From: Rhizophagus clarus
Taxonomy: Eukaryota > Glomeromycota > Glomeromycetes > Glomerales > Glomeraceae
Assembly: GCA_015698045.1 (NCBI GenBank)
Contig: BLAL01000012.1
Coordinates: 682,001-746,000 of the forward strand
Reading direction: 5' to 3'
Length of the DNA: 64,000 nucleotides
The notes under the pieces are model-generated. The model worked only from the letters and a program-made list of their open reading frames with translations, was not told the DNA's origin and ran no database searches. Positions 54,508 through 64,000 of the stretch are shown here, piece after piece. The number at the start of each line of letters is the position of its first letter. Position 1 is the stretch's first letter. The translations under genes and the position numbers were made by a program.

Positions 54508-55640
54508 AAAGAACATTCGCAAGAAGTATTGTCAAGAGATGATGTATTTGATTTTACAGAAGCATTTAGGAGAATATTTCCAACAGATGAAATGCTTAAA
54601 ACTACAGGAAGGTTCACAAATTCGTCATAAGTAATTATCTAAAGATTATGTCTTAAATAAAACAAAATTTTATAATGAACGTATACAAAATAGACTTTAT
54701 TGAAGTATATTGGTAATTGTAATGAATCAAAAGTTATTTATAATATATATAGTTGATGACTAGAATTATTTCTACCCCTATTGCAAATATTTTTATTTTA
54801 AATTTTCAAAAAAAAAAATTATAAAATAAATTATTATATTATTTTATAGAAGGAATCAGTAGTTATAACCACATTCAGCAGCATATTTAAAATTCCTCCA
54901 ACCCTTGATTTCATATATCCAGGACTCAAAATTATTTCAATCGTATTCTCATAAGATTAAGATCATATAATCCGGCAATTAACCATCAAAATATATTAAT
55001 TAGACAACTTAAGAATCAAGTTTGCAAACGTTTACAAGATAAAGAAAAATATGGTGAATCTTGGAAACGTCCTGAATCCTGATTATTTTTCTTCAAGATA
55101 TTATGGAAGAAGATGATTTTGATCCTAATAATGTTGATTACCCATTTATAACAGATAAAATATGTGGATTCATTTTTGTATTAGTTCACACAACTGCGAA
55201 TGCTGTTATTGATTTAGCATCCCGACTCAATATATGCAAGAATTATATGAAGAGCAATTAGAAGTTCATGAAGAGTCGGATAGAAATGGCATATTTCCAT
55301 TTGAGGGCCCTTAATAATATGAAAAAATTGGATAGTTTTATTAGAGAATCATTGAGATTAACAGGATTTATAACAGTACTTCAACACCTTACTTATATTA
55401 AAAGATCATACATTCTCTAATGGATTACAAGTATTAAATTACTTAGATGTCCCGGAATACAACTTGCCATAAACGAAATTAAATTTTTTATGCATGACGT
55501 TATTTTGAAACATAATTTCCGTACAGAAAGTGGTAAAATTGAAAAAAAAGAGTATTGGTCCGATAACAACTACAAGTCCTTGCGGAGTTATTTTTAGAAG
55601 GAGGGTTATATGAATTTTAAGAAATTTATTAGTATAGCTG
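54508..55640 (+). pseudogene. P450 relic, exon 4 to C-terminus
   Basis: Begins AKEHSQEVLSRDDVFDF, parallel to exon 4 of the P450 at 63637 (GKEYSQEILSRDDAFSF), and shares ACTAGAATTATTTCTACCCC with it. Later pieces read NNVDYPFITDKICGF, then LDSFIRESLRLTGF (helix K ExxR: Glu-Ser-Leu-Arg), and near 55449 CPGIQLAINEIKFFM, the heme-thiolate Cys loop. The ~150 residues between NGLQV and the Cys loop are missing. Stops and frameshifts are numerous. The first three exons are not in front of it; they are found at 37028-37330. Confidence 0.8.
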
Positions 55641-55656
55641 TAAATTGATTCACATT

Positions 55657-56079
55657 TGGGGTGGGGATGGTCCATTACGGTCCGGTTAAAGTCCCAGGAC
55701 TTATTGGTCCTAATACATGGACGGATCGAAGTTAAAGACGGATTGAGTTATGAATGAGTCCGGGCTGTGTTCAGAATATCGATTTATTTATATTATCAAA
55801 TAAAAAATATATTTTATTTATTTTTATTTATTTTAATACATTGAAACATTGGGGCTTGGGCATCAATTGATCTAATATTGTAATACCGCTAAGCCACGTT
55901 AATTTTTTTCACAATTATAATATAAAAATTATTATTTCAAACCAACTTTTTGGACACAATAATGCGCAAGCTGTTTCTGGAAGCAACCTATTATATTATT
56001 AAAATTGGGACCCAGTCCTGCTAAGACCGAGTCCATAGACCCGGTCTTAAGCTCCAAGACTTGAACTTTCCCCACTCTA
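55657..56079. mobile_element. hAT-like MITE, 423 bp
   Basis: 8-base duplication TTCACATT on both sides (55649-55656, 56080-56087; a ninth A also matches). Ends TGGGGTGGGGA and, from the other strand, TAGAGTGGGGA. Interior is GC-richer near both ends with GTCC, CGGTC and GGACT words in both orientations. Non-coding. It lies just after the last P450 relic sequence. Confidence 0.75.
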
Positions 56080-56423
56080 TTCACATTGTAACGGTAGTTA
56101 TTCGAATTTCTGCCAAATAAAATTTATAAAAAATTGACTCGTTTATTTTTGAGGAAAATGTTATGACCGTAATTTCTTCGTGGTGATGTAACATCATTTT
56201 TACAACCACTTACGAATTGACGAAGTGACATTCCATGATCTTATAAGCTTCATATAATTTTATTATTTTATATAGTTCTTTGACTGTATTTTTTACAAGT
56301 GATAAATCAGTTGCATGTTTTCCGAAATTTTATATTATGCGTATATTCATATTAAATATATATTACAAGATTGACGGTTGTTATACGTATTATAAATTAA
56401 ATTTTGTACAATGAATTACGATT

Positions 56424-56660
56424 GCATTAAGATTTCCCGAATGCATTTTTTTTGAATATACCTTTTTCCGAGGTCAATTTTCTGAATGTTCGTTTCTCAA
56501 AATGGATTATTTCCTGATACTCAAGTATCCGAATTCCTATTTCCCGAATCTCAATTTCCCAAAATCCAATTTTCTGAATCCTGAAACCAACATCCTGAAG
56601 CCGAATCTCGAATTCCAATATCCTAAATTTCAATATTCTGAATTCTAATATCCCGAATGG
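56424..56660. repeat. Degenerate minisatellite, TTCCCGAATCYCAAT type
   Basis: About 14-15 diverged units of 14-18 bases built on TTyCCGAATyyCAATwT. The open frame on the minus strand (56427-56633, full of Ile/Arg/Glu/Gly) is a by-product. No flanking duplication noticed. Confidence 0.65.
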
Positions 56661-57052
56661 ACAATTTCTTAAAATATATAAAAAAGGATTGTAATATCAT
56701 TTATTTCATATAATTATAAAAAACCGTACAATAGATTATTGTGATATATAATAATAATTCATTCAAGCAGGTCATATGACACATTTTTTAAACGGCGATC
56801 ACACTTCACTTCCAATCAGATCATTCGATAAACGCTTGAGAATGCCTTATACTGTGGTAAACAATGACGTAATTTGCTGATTTTATTACTGATTGTTGTG
56901 ACTGTTGTGACTCTTGTGACTCAATTTTAGTAAGACACATGACCTTTATGTTTGTAATACATGTGGTACAGCCACAATAATAATATAAAATATGCAGATT
57001 CTCTATATATTTCGGAGTCTAATGAACTACTCCTTTTGTTATAATTAAAAAC
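56661..57052. other. 5' flank of the F-box gene
   Basis: AT-rich intergenic DNA. A CTCTATATATTTCGG motif at about 57000-57015 lies some 40-50 bases before the ATG and might serve as TATA box. GTGACTGTTGTGACTCTTGTGAC at 56896-56918 is a small tandem repeat. Confidence 0.35.
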
Positions 57053-58501
57053 ATGTCCCAAATTCCCGTTGATTGTTTATACGAGATTATTGAATATTTT
57101 GAGGATGATAAAAAAACTCTATATTCATGTTTATTAGTAAACCGACTTTTTTGTGAGATTTCAGTTAAAATTTTTTGGAGAAATGTTTTAAGTTATAATA
57201 CTTCAAATTTTAGTACTTTAATTACTTGCCTTCCATATGATTCAAAAAATCTTTTATATGAGAATGAAATTATTATTTTGACTCCAACTTTAATAAAATC
57301 TCCAACTTTTAATTATGCAAAATTCTGTAAAGTTTTATCAGTCAATCGAGTTCATTTCAAAATTAGAGAATTGCTTAAAAAAAATCAACCAATTTATCTT
57401 TCACAAAAAAGGGTTGAGATTAATACCAATATTGTGGTTCAGGAAATATGTAAAATGATAATAAATCGGAGCTCTTTAAAGAGTTTGATTTTTTCATATT
57501 ATCCAACTTTAACTTTTACTTTTTGTCCTGAAGACATAACCTGCTTTAATAAGCTTTCAGAATTACGTTGTCAATCAGATTTTTCTTCCGAATTTTTTTA
57601 TCAATTATCTCAAATATGTCACACCATAACTTTATTGGACATAAAATTTTATAATCATATTTCGAATGGATTGGCGGATTTGATTTCTATTCAAAAGAAT
57701 TTGAAACATTTTCGTATGACGCAATCTAATTATTTGAAAGGTATCCCTTCATTAATAGCAAATCTTCCGAATAATTTAATCAAATTAAATATTTATGGTG
57801 GAAATTTCATTTCTTTGTCATTTATTACCAAATTTTCAAATTTACAAGAGCTTGAATTATCATTCGGTCATAATCCTGATTTTGGGGATTATGAAAAATT
57901 ATTAAATTTTAGATTTTCACGATTACAAATTTTTACAATATGGCATTTAAATTCAAGATCGGAATTAATAATAAAATTTTTAGAGATTAACGGAAAAAAT
58001 TTAAAAGAATTCTATGCAAATATTTATAATGATGATATTAATTTAGCCATCATCAAATTCTGTCCAAATCTTAGAAAACTTTCTATTAGAATTATAAAAT
58101 ATGAATTAGAAACGTTAAAATTAATTTTTAAGAGTTGTCAACATTTAGAAAGTATTAAAGTTTGGTGTGGTAGTTCATATTTGAATGAAAAGGAAGTATT
58201 GGAAGCAATTTTAAAATATTCTCATGAAAATATTATTGAATTAATATTACATATGTTACATGAACAATATAATGCACGTTTTGAACCTATATTATCAGAT
58301 GATTTAGATGCCTTTTTTATAAGTTGGATGAATCGTATACCACGAAAGCCCCTTTCTTTTAAGATTATCACTCGAGATTGTTACAAATCCTTGGATAAAA
58401 TTGATAGTAATATGAAAATAATCAACAAATATATCAAATTAGGTGTTATTAAGGATTTTAAGGTTATTAATGATAATGAAACATTTACTTCTAATTATTA
58501 A
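57053..58501 (+). CDS. F-box protein with LRR-like C-terminal region
   Basis: 482 residues, single exon. Residues ~3-45 are an F-box: IPVDCLYEIIEYFEDDKKTL, YSCLLVNRLFCEISVKIFW, then RNV. Such a domain binds Skp1 and brings targets to an SCF ubiquitin ligase. The rest has irregular Leu-rich repeats (LKHFRMTQSNYLKGIPSLI, NLQELELSFG, CPNLRKLSIRI, CQHLESIKVW), likely the substrate-binding face. No signal peptide. The family is large in Rhizophagus-type genomes as I recall it. The frame is intact and codon use is AT-rich like its neighbours, so it may be active. Confidence 0.88.
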   Translation: MSQIPVDCLYEIIEYFEDDKKTLYSCLLVNRLFCEISVKIFWRNVLSYNTSNFSTLITCLPYDSKNLLYENEIIILTPTLIKSPTFNYAKFCKVLSVNRVHFKIRELLKKNQPIYLSQKRVEINTNIVVQEICKMIINRSSLKSLIFSYYPTLTFTFCPEDITCFNKLSELRCQSDFSSEFFYQLSQICHTITLLDIKFYNHISNGLADLISIQKNLKHFRMTQSNYLKGIPSLIANLPNNLIKLNIYGGNFISLSFITKFSNLQELELSFGHNPDFGDYEKLLNFRFSRLQIFTIWHLNSRSELIIKFLEINGKNLKEFYANIYNDDINLAIIKFCPNLRKLSIRIIKYELETLKLIFKSCQHLESIKVWCGSSYLNEKEVLEAILKYSHENIIELILHMLHEQYNARFEPILSDDLDAFFISWMNRIPRKPLSFKIITRDCYKSLDKIDSNMKIINKYIKLGVIKDFKVINDNETFTSNY

Positions 58502-61500
58502 AAATTCCATCCGTTTTTTATCAGTCTATATCCATTTATCAAAATTTAAATGAATTAATAAATATTTCTTCATCTAATTTCTTGTTAAATTTATCTATTT
58601 AAAATTATATATTAACTTATGAAATTTCATTAATAAATATTTTATTACTTCCAATTGTAAATTCTATAGTAATTGAAGCTTTTATAGGCAAAAATCTATT
58701 GATAATTGTGTTATACGGTATTCCGAATAATTAAGAACGAGTAAACTTGGATAAGATATGTCATTTATACTGTACAATCATTAAAAGTTATTTACAGTTT
58801 GTTTCATAGTATAACCTACTAGTATAAAAATATATATCTTATGTGTTACAAAGTATTTGTTGACATATTGTATAATACATTCATACACAAAAAACATTTG
58901 CTAAGCCTTAATAAATATAACCAACTCTATTAACAAATAAAGATTAGCTTCATCTCATATTATTATACTATTCAATATTCTGACCTAACTGAATAATACT
59001 TAGGCCTTTACCCTAAAAAATTTTATCCGTGATTATCGTAAAAATTTCGTGAATATAATATATAAGATCTTTATGAAAATTCGGAGCAATGAATAACTGA
59101 TAAGTTAGTAATTGTTTGTAATTCATCAAAATGAGCTTTTCATGGAAAAAACACGGAATATGAAATACAGAGATTCTACTATAGCTTTCACTAAAGGTTG
59201 TATTTTACAGGTTTATCATTGAAAATCTAAATTTCTCAGTGAAAGTTATCATTTTGCTGTGAACTTATCATTCTTAATTTCACATATTTGATTCTCATTA
59301 TAGTGAATTCTTTCAAAAAAAGAGCTTCAGATTTACTGAAAAAGTGTAATCCACAAATGAGAGAACAAATTAAATTTCAAAATTTGATTTTACTAAGATA
59401 ATTTCTACTGATGAAAATAATTGACAGTAAAATGCATTTACATTATTAGAAGTCTTAGTCTTTTAAATAAAGCCAGAAAATGCTCTTAATAGAAGGTCAA
59501 TTTCTTCTAAAAAAAAAATGAGAAGTTAACAGAGAAATAGCAATGCAAAATAATCATACCACTTATCACAAGATCTTTGTTCTTTTAACTACAGCTCATT
59601 TATTCAGCAGTTCACATTATTATTTTTATTTCCATTTTAAATTGAAATTTCTTATTTAATTAAAAATGATAGAGATTAACACGAATTGTCTTAAAATCCT
59701 CTTTAAAAATAAAATTAATATTTCTTGATCTTATAAAATTCTTCTGATCTTAAATCTACAGGAAAATGTATAATGTTAAGTTAAAATAAATATTGTAATA
59801 ATACATTCTACATCATATACAGTAAACGACCTAAATTATTCCAATTCAATAGAAATGTTTCAGAACTTTTATTTATAAAAATTTTGAATGCAAATAAATA
59901 GCTGGATATATTTTCACACATATTCTATACTACTAGTTAAATGAATAGTAAATATTTTCTCATGTTAAAATGCACAATGATAAATAATTAATTCTTAAAT
60001 TTTCTAAATTTTCATAAATTAAAATTTAGTGTAATACGGAAGTTCTGAAAAGTGTAGACAGTTGGTTTTAGAAGTGAATTAATCCTTATTATAAAGACGT
60101 TTAGTTTTACTACTGTGAAATTAGCATATTTGAATGATTACAAAAAGTAGAGTTGTTAAGTTGCTAGACCTTTTATTAATTCAAACACATCTAAACGTAT
60201 TTTTAAAAAAAAATTAACATATTGAACCTTAAAGAAAAATTCTCAAGGCGCTAAATTGATGACCTAAGTAATAATAACGTATGATCAAATTTAATTGAAT
60301 ATTTATATTTTCATATTTCTTATGTTGTACCAACATAATTTAAGTAATAATAAATTTTTATTTAATATTCATATAACATATTTTTTGAGGTATATAACTT
60401 TTTGTACTGGACTATATTTATTATTATAATATTTATATATGATTTAACTAACTAAATACTTTATATTTGAATGATTCATTATATTATTTGATAGCCATAA
60501 TAATTCAATTATATTAATATTAATTAAATTTCCTTTAAACAAATTTGAATTTATTTAGTTAGTAAGTTATTATAAATCATGTATTATATTATCTATATAA
60601 ATTAAAATTAAATGGGTATTGCTAAAGCTCGTCAGTGGTGATTTTTGGTTAAAAAAATTTTGAATAAAAAAAAATGTAGTTAAATTTTTTTTTTTCTTAA
60701 AACGGGGTTTTAATAATAAGAGAAACTCGTAATTTTATATATAATAACATCATCTATTTTACGACTAAATCATTATTTAGTCAAAATTTTAAAAAAAAAC
60801 TTTTTGTGGAAATTTTAGATCACGTGATAGATAGTGGCTTAGCGAAAATGTAAAATTTTTTTAGAGTTGCCCGTTGCTTAAATCGATATAGTGATATACT
60901 GTACATTGAAAAAAATTCTAATAAATAAAACATTGCCACAATATATTATTCAAAATTTAATTGCTAACTTATTTATTTATTTTCCTTATATTTCTCCGTT
61001 ACTTGTTTCTAAACTATTCAAGCTTCCTGAACTAAGGCCGTAGAGACTAAGAATTAACTTGAAACTATGGATGATAGAACCAATTATTAAGGTACAGTAG
61101 ATCTTCCGAATTTCTTTTTTTTTTTTTATTTTTTTTTTAAATAACACTAACAAATTTTTTTACTATTTTCTTCCGTTCTTCTTTTACAATTTTCATTCCT
61201 TTATACTCACTTAATTGTTCCGTTACACTTATTATTTTTTTTTTTTGTTTCTCTAACCCGTTTCAATACACTTATATTTCGCTTCTGTACATTCATTTTT
61301 CATGATTTATTAAAAAATAAAATTTATTACCTGTTAGTATTGGTAGAACTAAACCGTAAATTTTAATGTAATCAAAAAAAAAAATAACGAATTAAAATGT
61401 AAATTTATTAAGGTCAGACGCAGACGAATCACGCGCTGCACAATTCAGAAATTTAGATTATAACCTGTATAAATATCGAACCCCGTTGCACACAAATTTT

Positions 61501-63072
61501 TTTTATTTCATTTTATTTTTTTTTTTTTTAATAAATTTTATTTATTTTCTATCTAAATTAAAATCTCTTTGCTCAAATTCCATTTCAGATCAATTTTTAT
61601 TTCAACAGGTAAGCATTTAAATTTACAAATACCATAAATTCACCAATATTCCTATAATTTATTAGAACTAATCCTAATACTTTTAAATTTATAGAATTTT
61701 TGTAATGGATTGTTTTAATCAATGATTAAAAATGGTTCATTTTCATTTTTAATCATTTATATTAATATTACAAATAATGTATTCAAAGCAGATTTGCTCC
61801 AGGAATATGATGTATTTGATAATTACCAAATTTAAAGACATGCAAAGATGAGAACGTCTGATATTTTCATGAATTCATGAACAAAATGTTAACTATTTCA
61901 TCTTAGGGTATGATGTTCCTAGTAATAAATTTAAATGCCAACGAAGATAAATTATTTTTTCGTTTCATCTGATAAATGCAAATATTTAATTCCAATATTG
62001 CATTCTTTTTTACCGTCAACTTTTAATATTATTCCAATTTATGAAGAAATCCTTGGGAATACTACTTATACCCCATGTTTATTAACTGAATAAAGAACCG
62101 TTTTATCATCTCGCAGATCCGCAGTGATCAAGTCAATTGACAATAATTAATTCTCGAGGTGACCTACACGCATATAGAAAATAATATGATAATTAATTTG
62201 ATTTTTGATTGATCATGTAATGAGTATTCCCCTAATTTTCCGTTACGTCGTTACGTGCATATTATGTCAATGATATAGGGTCAACCGAATTTTAAAAATA
62301 TCACATTTTTTTTTTTTTTTTTGAACGGCTTAGAACGATACCAAAGCTTCATACACCTCATGTTTAATAGAGTCGTTCAATACCGTATTAGAATTCTTGA
62401 AAATTAGATTTTGGATAAAGAAGACTTTTAACGGGATAAAAACAGAAAGAATTTTTAAAGCAGAAGTGCGTCATAGGATAAATATTAATTAGAAATTTGG
62501 AACTGGCTAAAAATAACTGATTAACCGGAGCAATTTAATCGGACAATAACCGATTGGTTAATTTGTAGTGGTTAATAAACAAATTTGGCATTTATTTTAT
62601 TTTCTAAAAAAGTCTTGTAATATTAAATTGCTGCATTGTAAATAATACTGAAATTGCATTTATAAAGATAATGATTTATTACCAAATATAAATTTATCAC
62701 CATATTTTATTTCTGCTTATTTATTTGTCACTAATATGTTAAAGGATCACCTGTAATATTTTATTCTGCTGTACGATTATCGGGGTTCAGATTTGTGTAA
62801 TTTTCTAAATTTAGATAAGCTTTATTATAATCGGTTAATTTTAACCGATTTGAGTAACTTCAACTGGTTAACATCATCTTTCCGTAATTTCCGTAAAACA
62901 ATGAAATTTAAATATCGATTCTTAAAATAAATCATCATTTTTAAAAGGATACCTGATACTCTGTGAAATCTACGTTATTATATGACCTTTTTAGTAATGA
63001 CACAAATACAAAACGTAAATTTTATGCAGGGAATATTATTACCAACTTAATTTGGTAAGTTCAAAGGAAACA
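58502..63072. other. 4.6 kb without a gene
   Basis: AT-rich throughout, no ORF above about 60 codons. Items noticed: at 60377-60414 a sequence matching one end of the 29713-30739 element; at 60630-60890 a stretch with long A and T runs; CGGTTAA/TTAACCG words in both orientations at 62515-62575 and 62825-62870; pyrimidine-rich runs at 61110-61280 and 61500-61530. None gives a supported feature. Confidence 0.4.
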
Positions 63073-63080
63073 TATAAAAG
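63073..63080 (+). promoter_or_regulatory. TATA box of the P450 gene
   Basis: TATAAAAG within ACATATAAAAGGCCGC, 98 bases before the ATG at 63171. Position and sequence fit a fungal core promoter. Confidence 0.55.
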
Positions 63081-63170
63081 GCCGCTTTTTCTCGTTCCAA
63101 AAATCTAATTAGATTAAATTTTCCATAATTTCTTCACCTTACTTACTTTTAGTATTCCACCTTACAGAAG

Positions 63171-63944
63171 ATGTATCAGACGATCATTCTAGGGTCCTTG
63201 CTATTGGTATCGCTTTATATTTTAAAGCGTGTTCGTGAACCAAAAAAGGTAAGAAATGACGTTAATAATTAAATTTTTTTATTTCGTTTGAGTTTTTTTT
63301 ATTTTATTTTATTTTCTTAGAATATGCCACCTCTTGTTCGTTACAAATTTCCAATTATCGGTCATACTTATAGTTATTTGTTTAATTGCGAAGAATTCCT
63401 TAAACAATGTAAAGCGGAGGTTAGTAAAATAATAAAAAAATTTTTTTTACTTTCTTTTTTCTGCGCAAAATCCCATTAACTTTTTCTTTTATTAATTAGT
63501 ATGGTGATATCTTTAGTCTCTATGTATGGGGTCAAGTGAAAACAATTGTTGGTAATTATATCCGTATTTTTTATTATACTATAAATAAATAATTTTTAAC
63601 ACTCGCGACTAATAAATATTATATGTACTTTAATAGGAAAGGAATATTCACAAGAAATATTATCAAGAGACGATGCGTTTAGTTTCGCGGTGGCATTTAA
63701 CAGAAGATTTCCGGGTGGCGAGTTACTTAAAAATTTGGGTAGTATAAGTCCGACGAGATTGCTTAAAGATTACATTTTTTGCAAATTAAATTTTTATTCT
63801 GAACGTATGCAAAAAAGTCTTTATCTGGCCACTCAAAAATATATCGATATCGGTGACCATAATGAACAAAAAACTTTTAATAACATGTATTATTTAATGA
63901 CTAGAATTATCTCTACCCCTATTGCAAATATTTTTCTCGGTGAG
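63171..63944 (+). CDS. Cytochrome P450, 5' part (exons 1-4), runs off window
   Basis: Exons 63171-63248, 63321-63419, 63500-63551 and 63637-63944, all with GT-AG introns and phases that fit (26 codons, 33 codons, then a split Gly codon). Residues 1-19 (MYQTIILGSLLLVSLYILK) form an N-terminal membrane anchor, followed by basic KRVREPKK. Exon 2 has the Pro-rich PPLVRYKFPIIGHTYSYL typical after the anchor. Exon 3, YGDIFSLYVWGQVKTIVG, is the beta-1 region. Exon 4 carries EYSQEILSRDDAFSF and TRIISTPIANIFLGE. Heme-binding and helix I/K motifs lie beyond the window. It would be an ER-bound monooxygenase; substrate unknown, CYP51-like sterol demethylase is possible but unproved. Two relics of the same family are at 37028 and 54508. 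Confidence 0.85.
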
Positions 63945-64000
63945 GTAAGTATATACAGCACATATTTTATTTGCTTCTTTTTATTATTATTATTATTATT

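Noticed and set aside
56427-56633. 68-residue Ile/Glu/Arg/Gly open frame
   Set aside because: By-product of the degenerate minisatellite.
62515-62870. Inverted CGGTTAA/TTAACCG words
   Set aside because: Matches are short, gapped and in AT-rich DNA; no end or duplication could be set.
1-64000. CRISPR array, bacterial operon or riboswitch
   Set aside because: Spliced genes, LINE/LTR elements and TA/8-bp MITEs are eukaryotic; no direct repeats with unique spacers were seen.

Overview
The window looks like AT-rich nuclear DNA of an arbuscular mycorrhizal fungus, most likely Rhizophagus irregularis or a close relative (Glomeromycotina). This is inferred from gene families and base composition; no database search was possible. 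The indicators are tyrosine-kinase-like (TKL) kinases with Cys-ribbon N-termini or Sel1 tails, very large Sel1 repeat proteins, an F-box/LRR gene, P450 genes with short introns, and dense transposon remains.

Layout. 1-2.5 kb: decayed MULE-type transposase. 2.6-11.4 kb: an almost complete 8.8 kb non-LTR retrotransposon (LINE) on the minus strand, bounded by a perfect 16-bp target site duplication. 11.6-29.6 kb: one broken kinase-Sel1 gene on the plus strand that has been opened again and again by transposons: a 918-bp TA-flanked MITE; a 12.3 kb Ty3-type LTR retrotransposon that itself carries a 3.8 kb TA-flanked TIR element between protease and reverse transcriptase; and a 1.6 kb hAT-like element (8-bp duplication) that itself carries a 0.65 kb element with a 3-bp duplication. 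For the three DNA-element insertions that interrupt coding sequence (the MITE, the 3.8 kb element and the hAT-like element), removing the element plus one duplication copy restores the reading frame. 29.7-30.7 kb: another TIR element. 31.8-33.7 kb: an intact Smr-Sel1 fusion gene on the minus strand.

34-42 kb is mostly non-coding, with two full copies and one partial copy of a dispersed repeat, the 5' half of a dead P450 gene (37.0-37.3), a kinase relic (37.3-38.1) and a possible Cys-rich small-protein exon (41.0). 42.3-46.2 kb: a kinase gene immediately downstream of a Sel1 gene, overlapping it by 13 bases, the Sel1 gene being built of about 22 near-identical 108-bp units. 47.6-48.2 kb: hAT-like MITE. 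48.9-50.8 kb: a six-exon kinase gene, including a likely GC-AG intron. 54.5-55.6 kb: the 3' part of a dead P450. 55.7-56.1 kb: hAT-like MITE. 57.1-58.5 kb: intact F-box gene. 63.2 kb to the window end: first four exons of an apparently live P450 gene.

The host genes fit a signalling repertoire (kinases, Sel1 and F-box adaptors) that is amplified in these fungi. The strongest new material is in the nested transposons: the 3.8 kb element with a minus-strand series of splice-site-like motifs, and the Ty3 element with an extra Cys/His-rich segment between RNase H and integrase, an extra sense ORF after integrase, and an antisense coiled-coil ORF before its 3' LTR.
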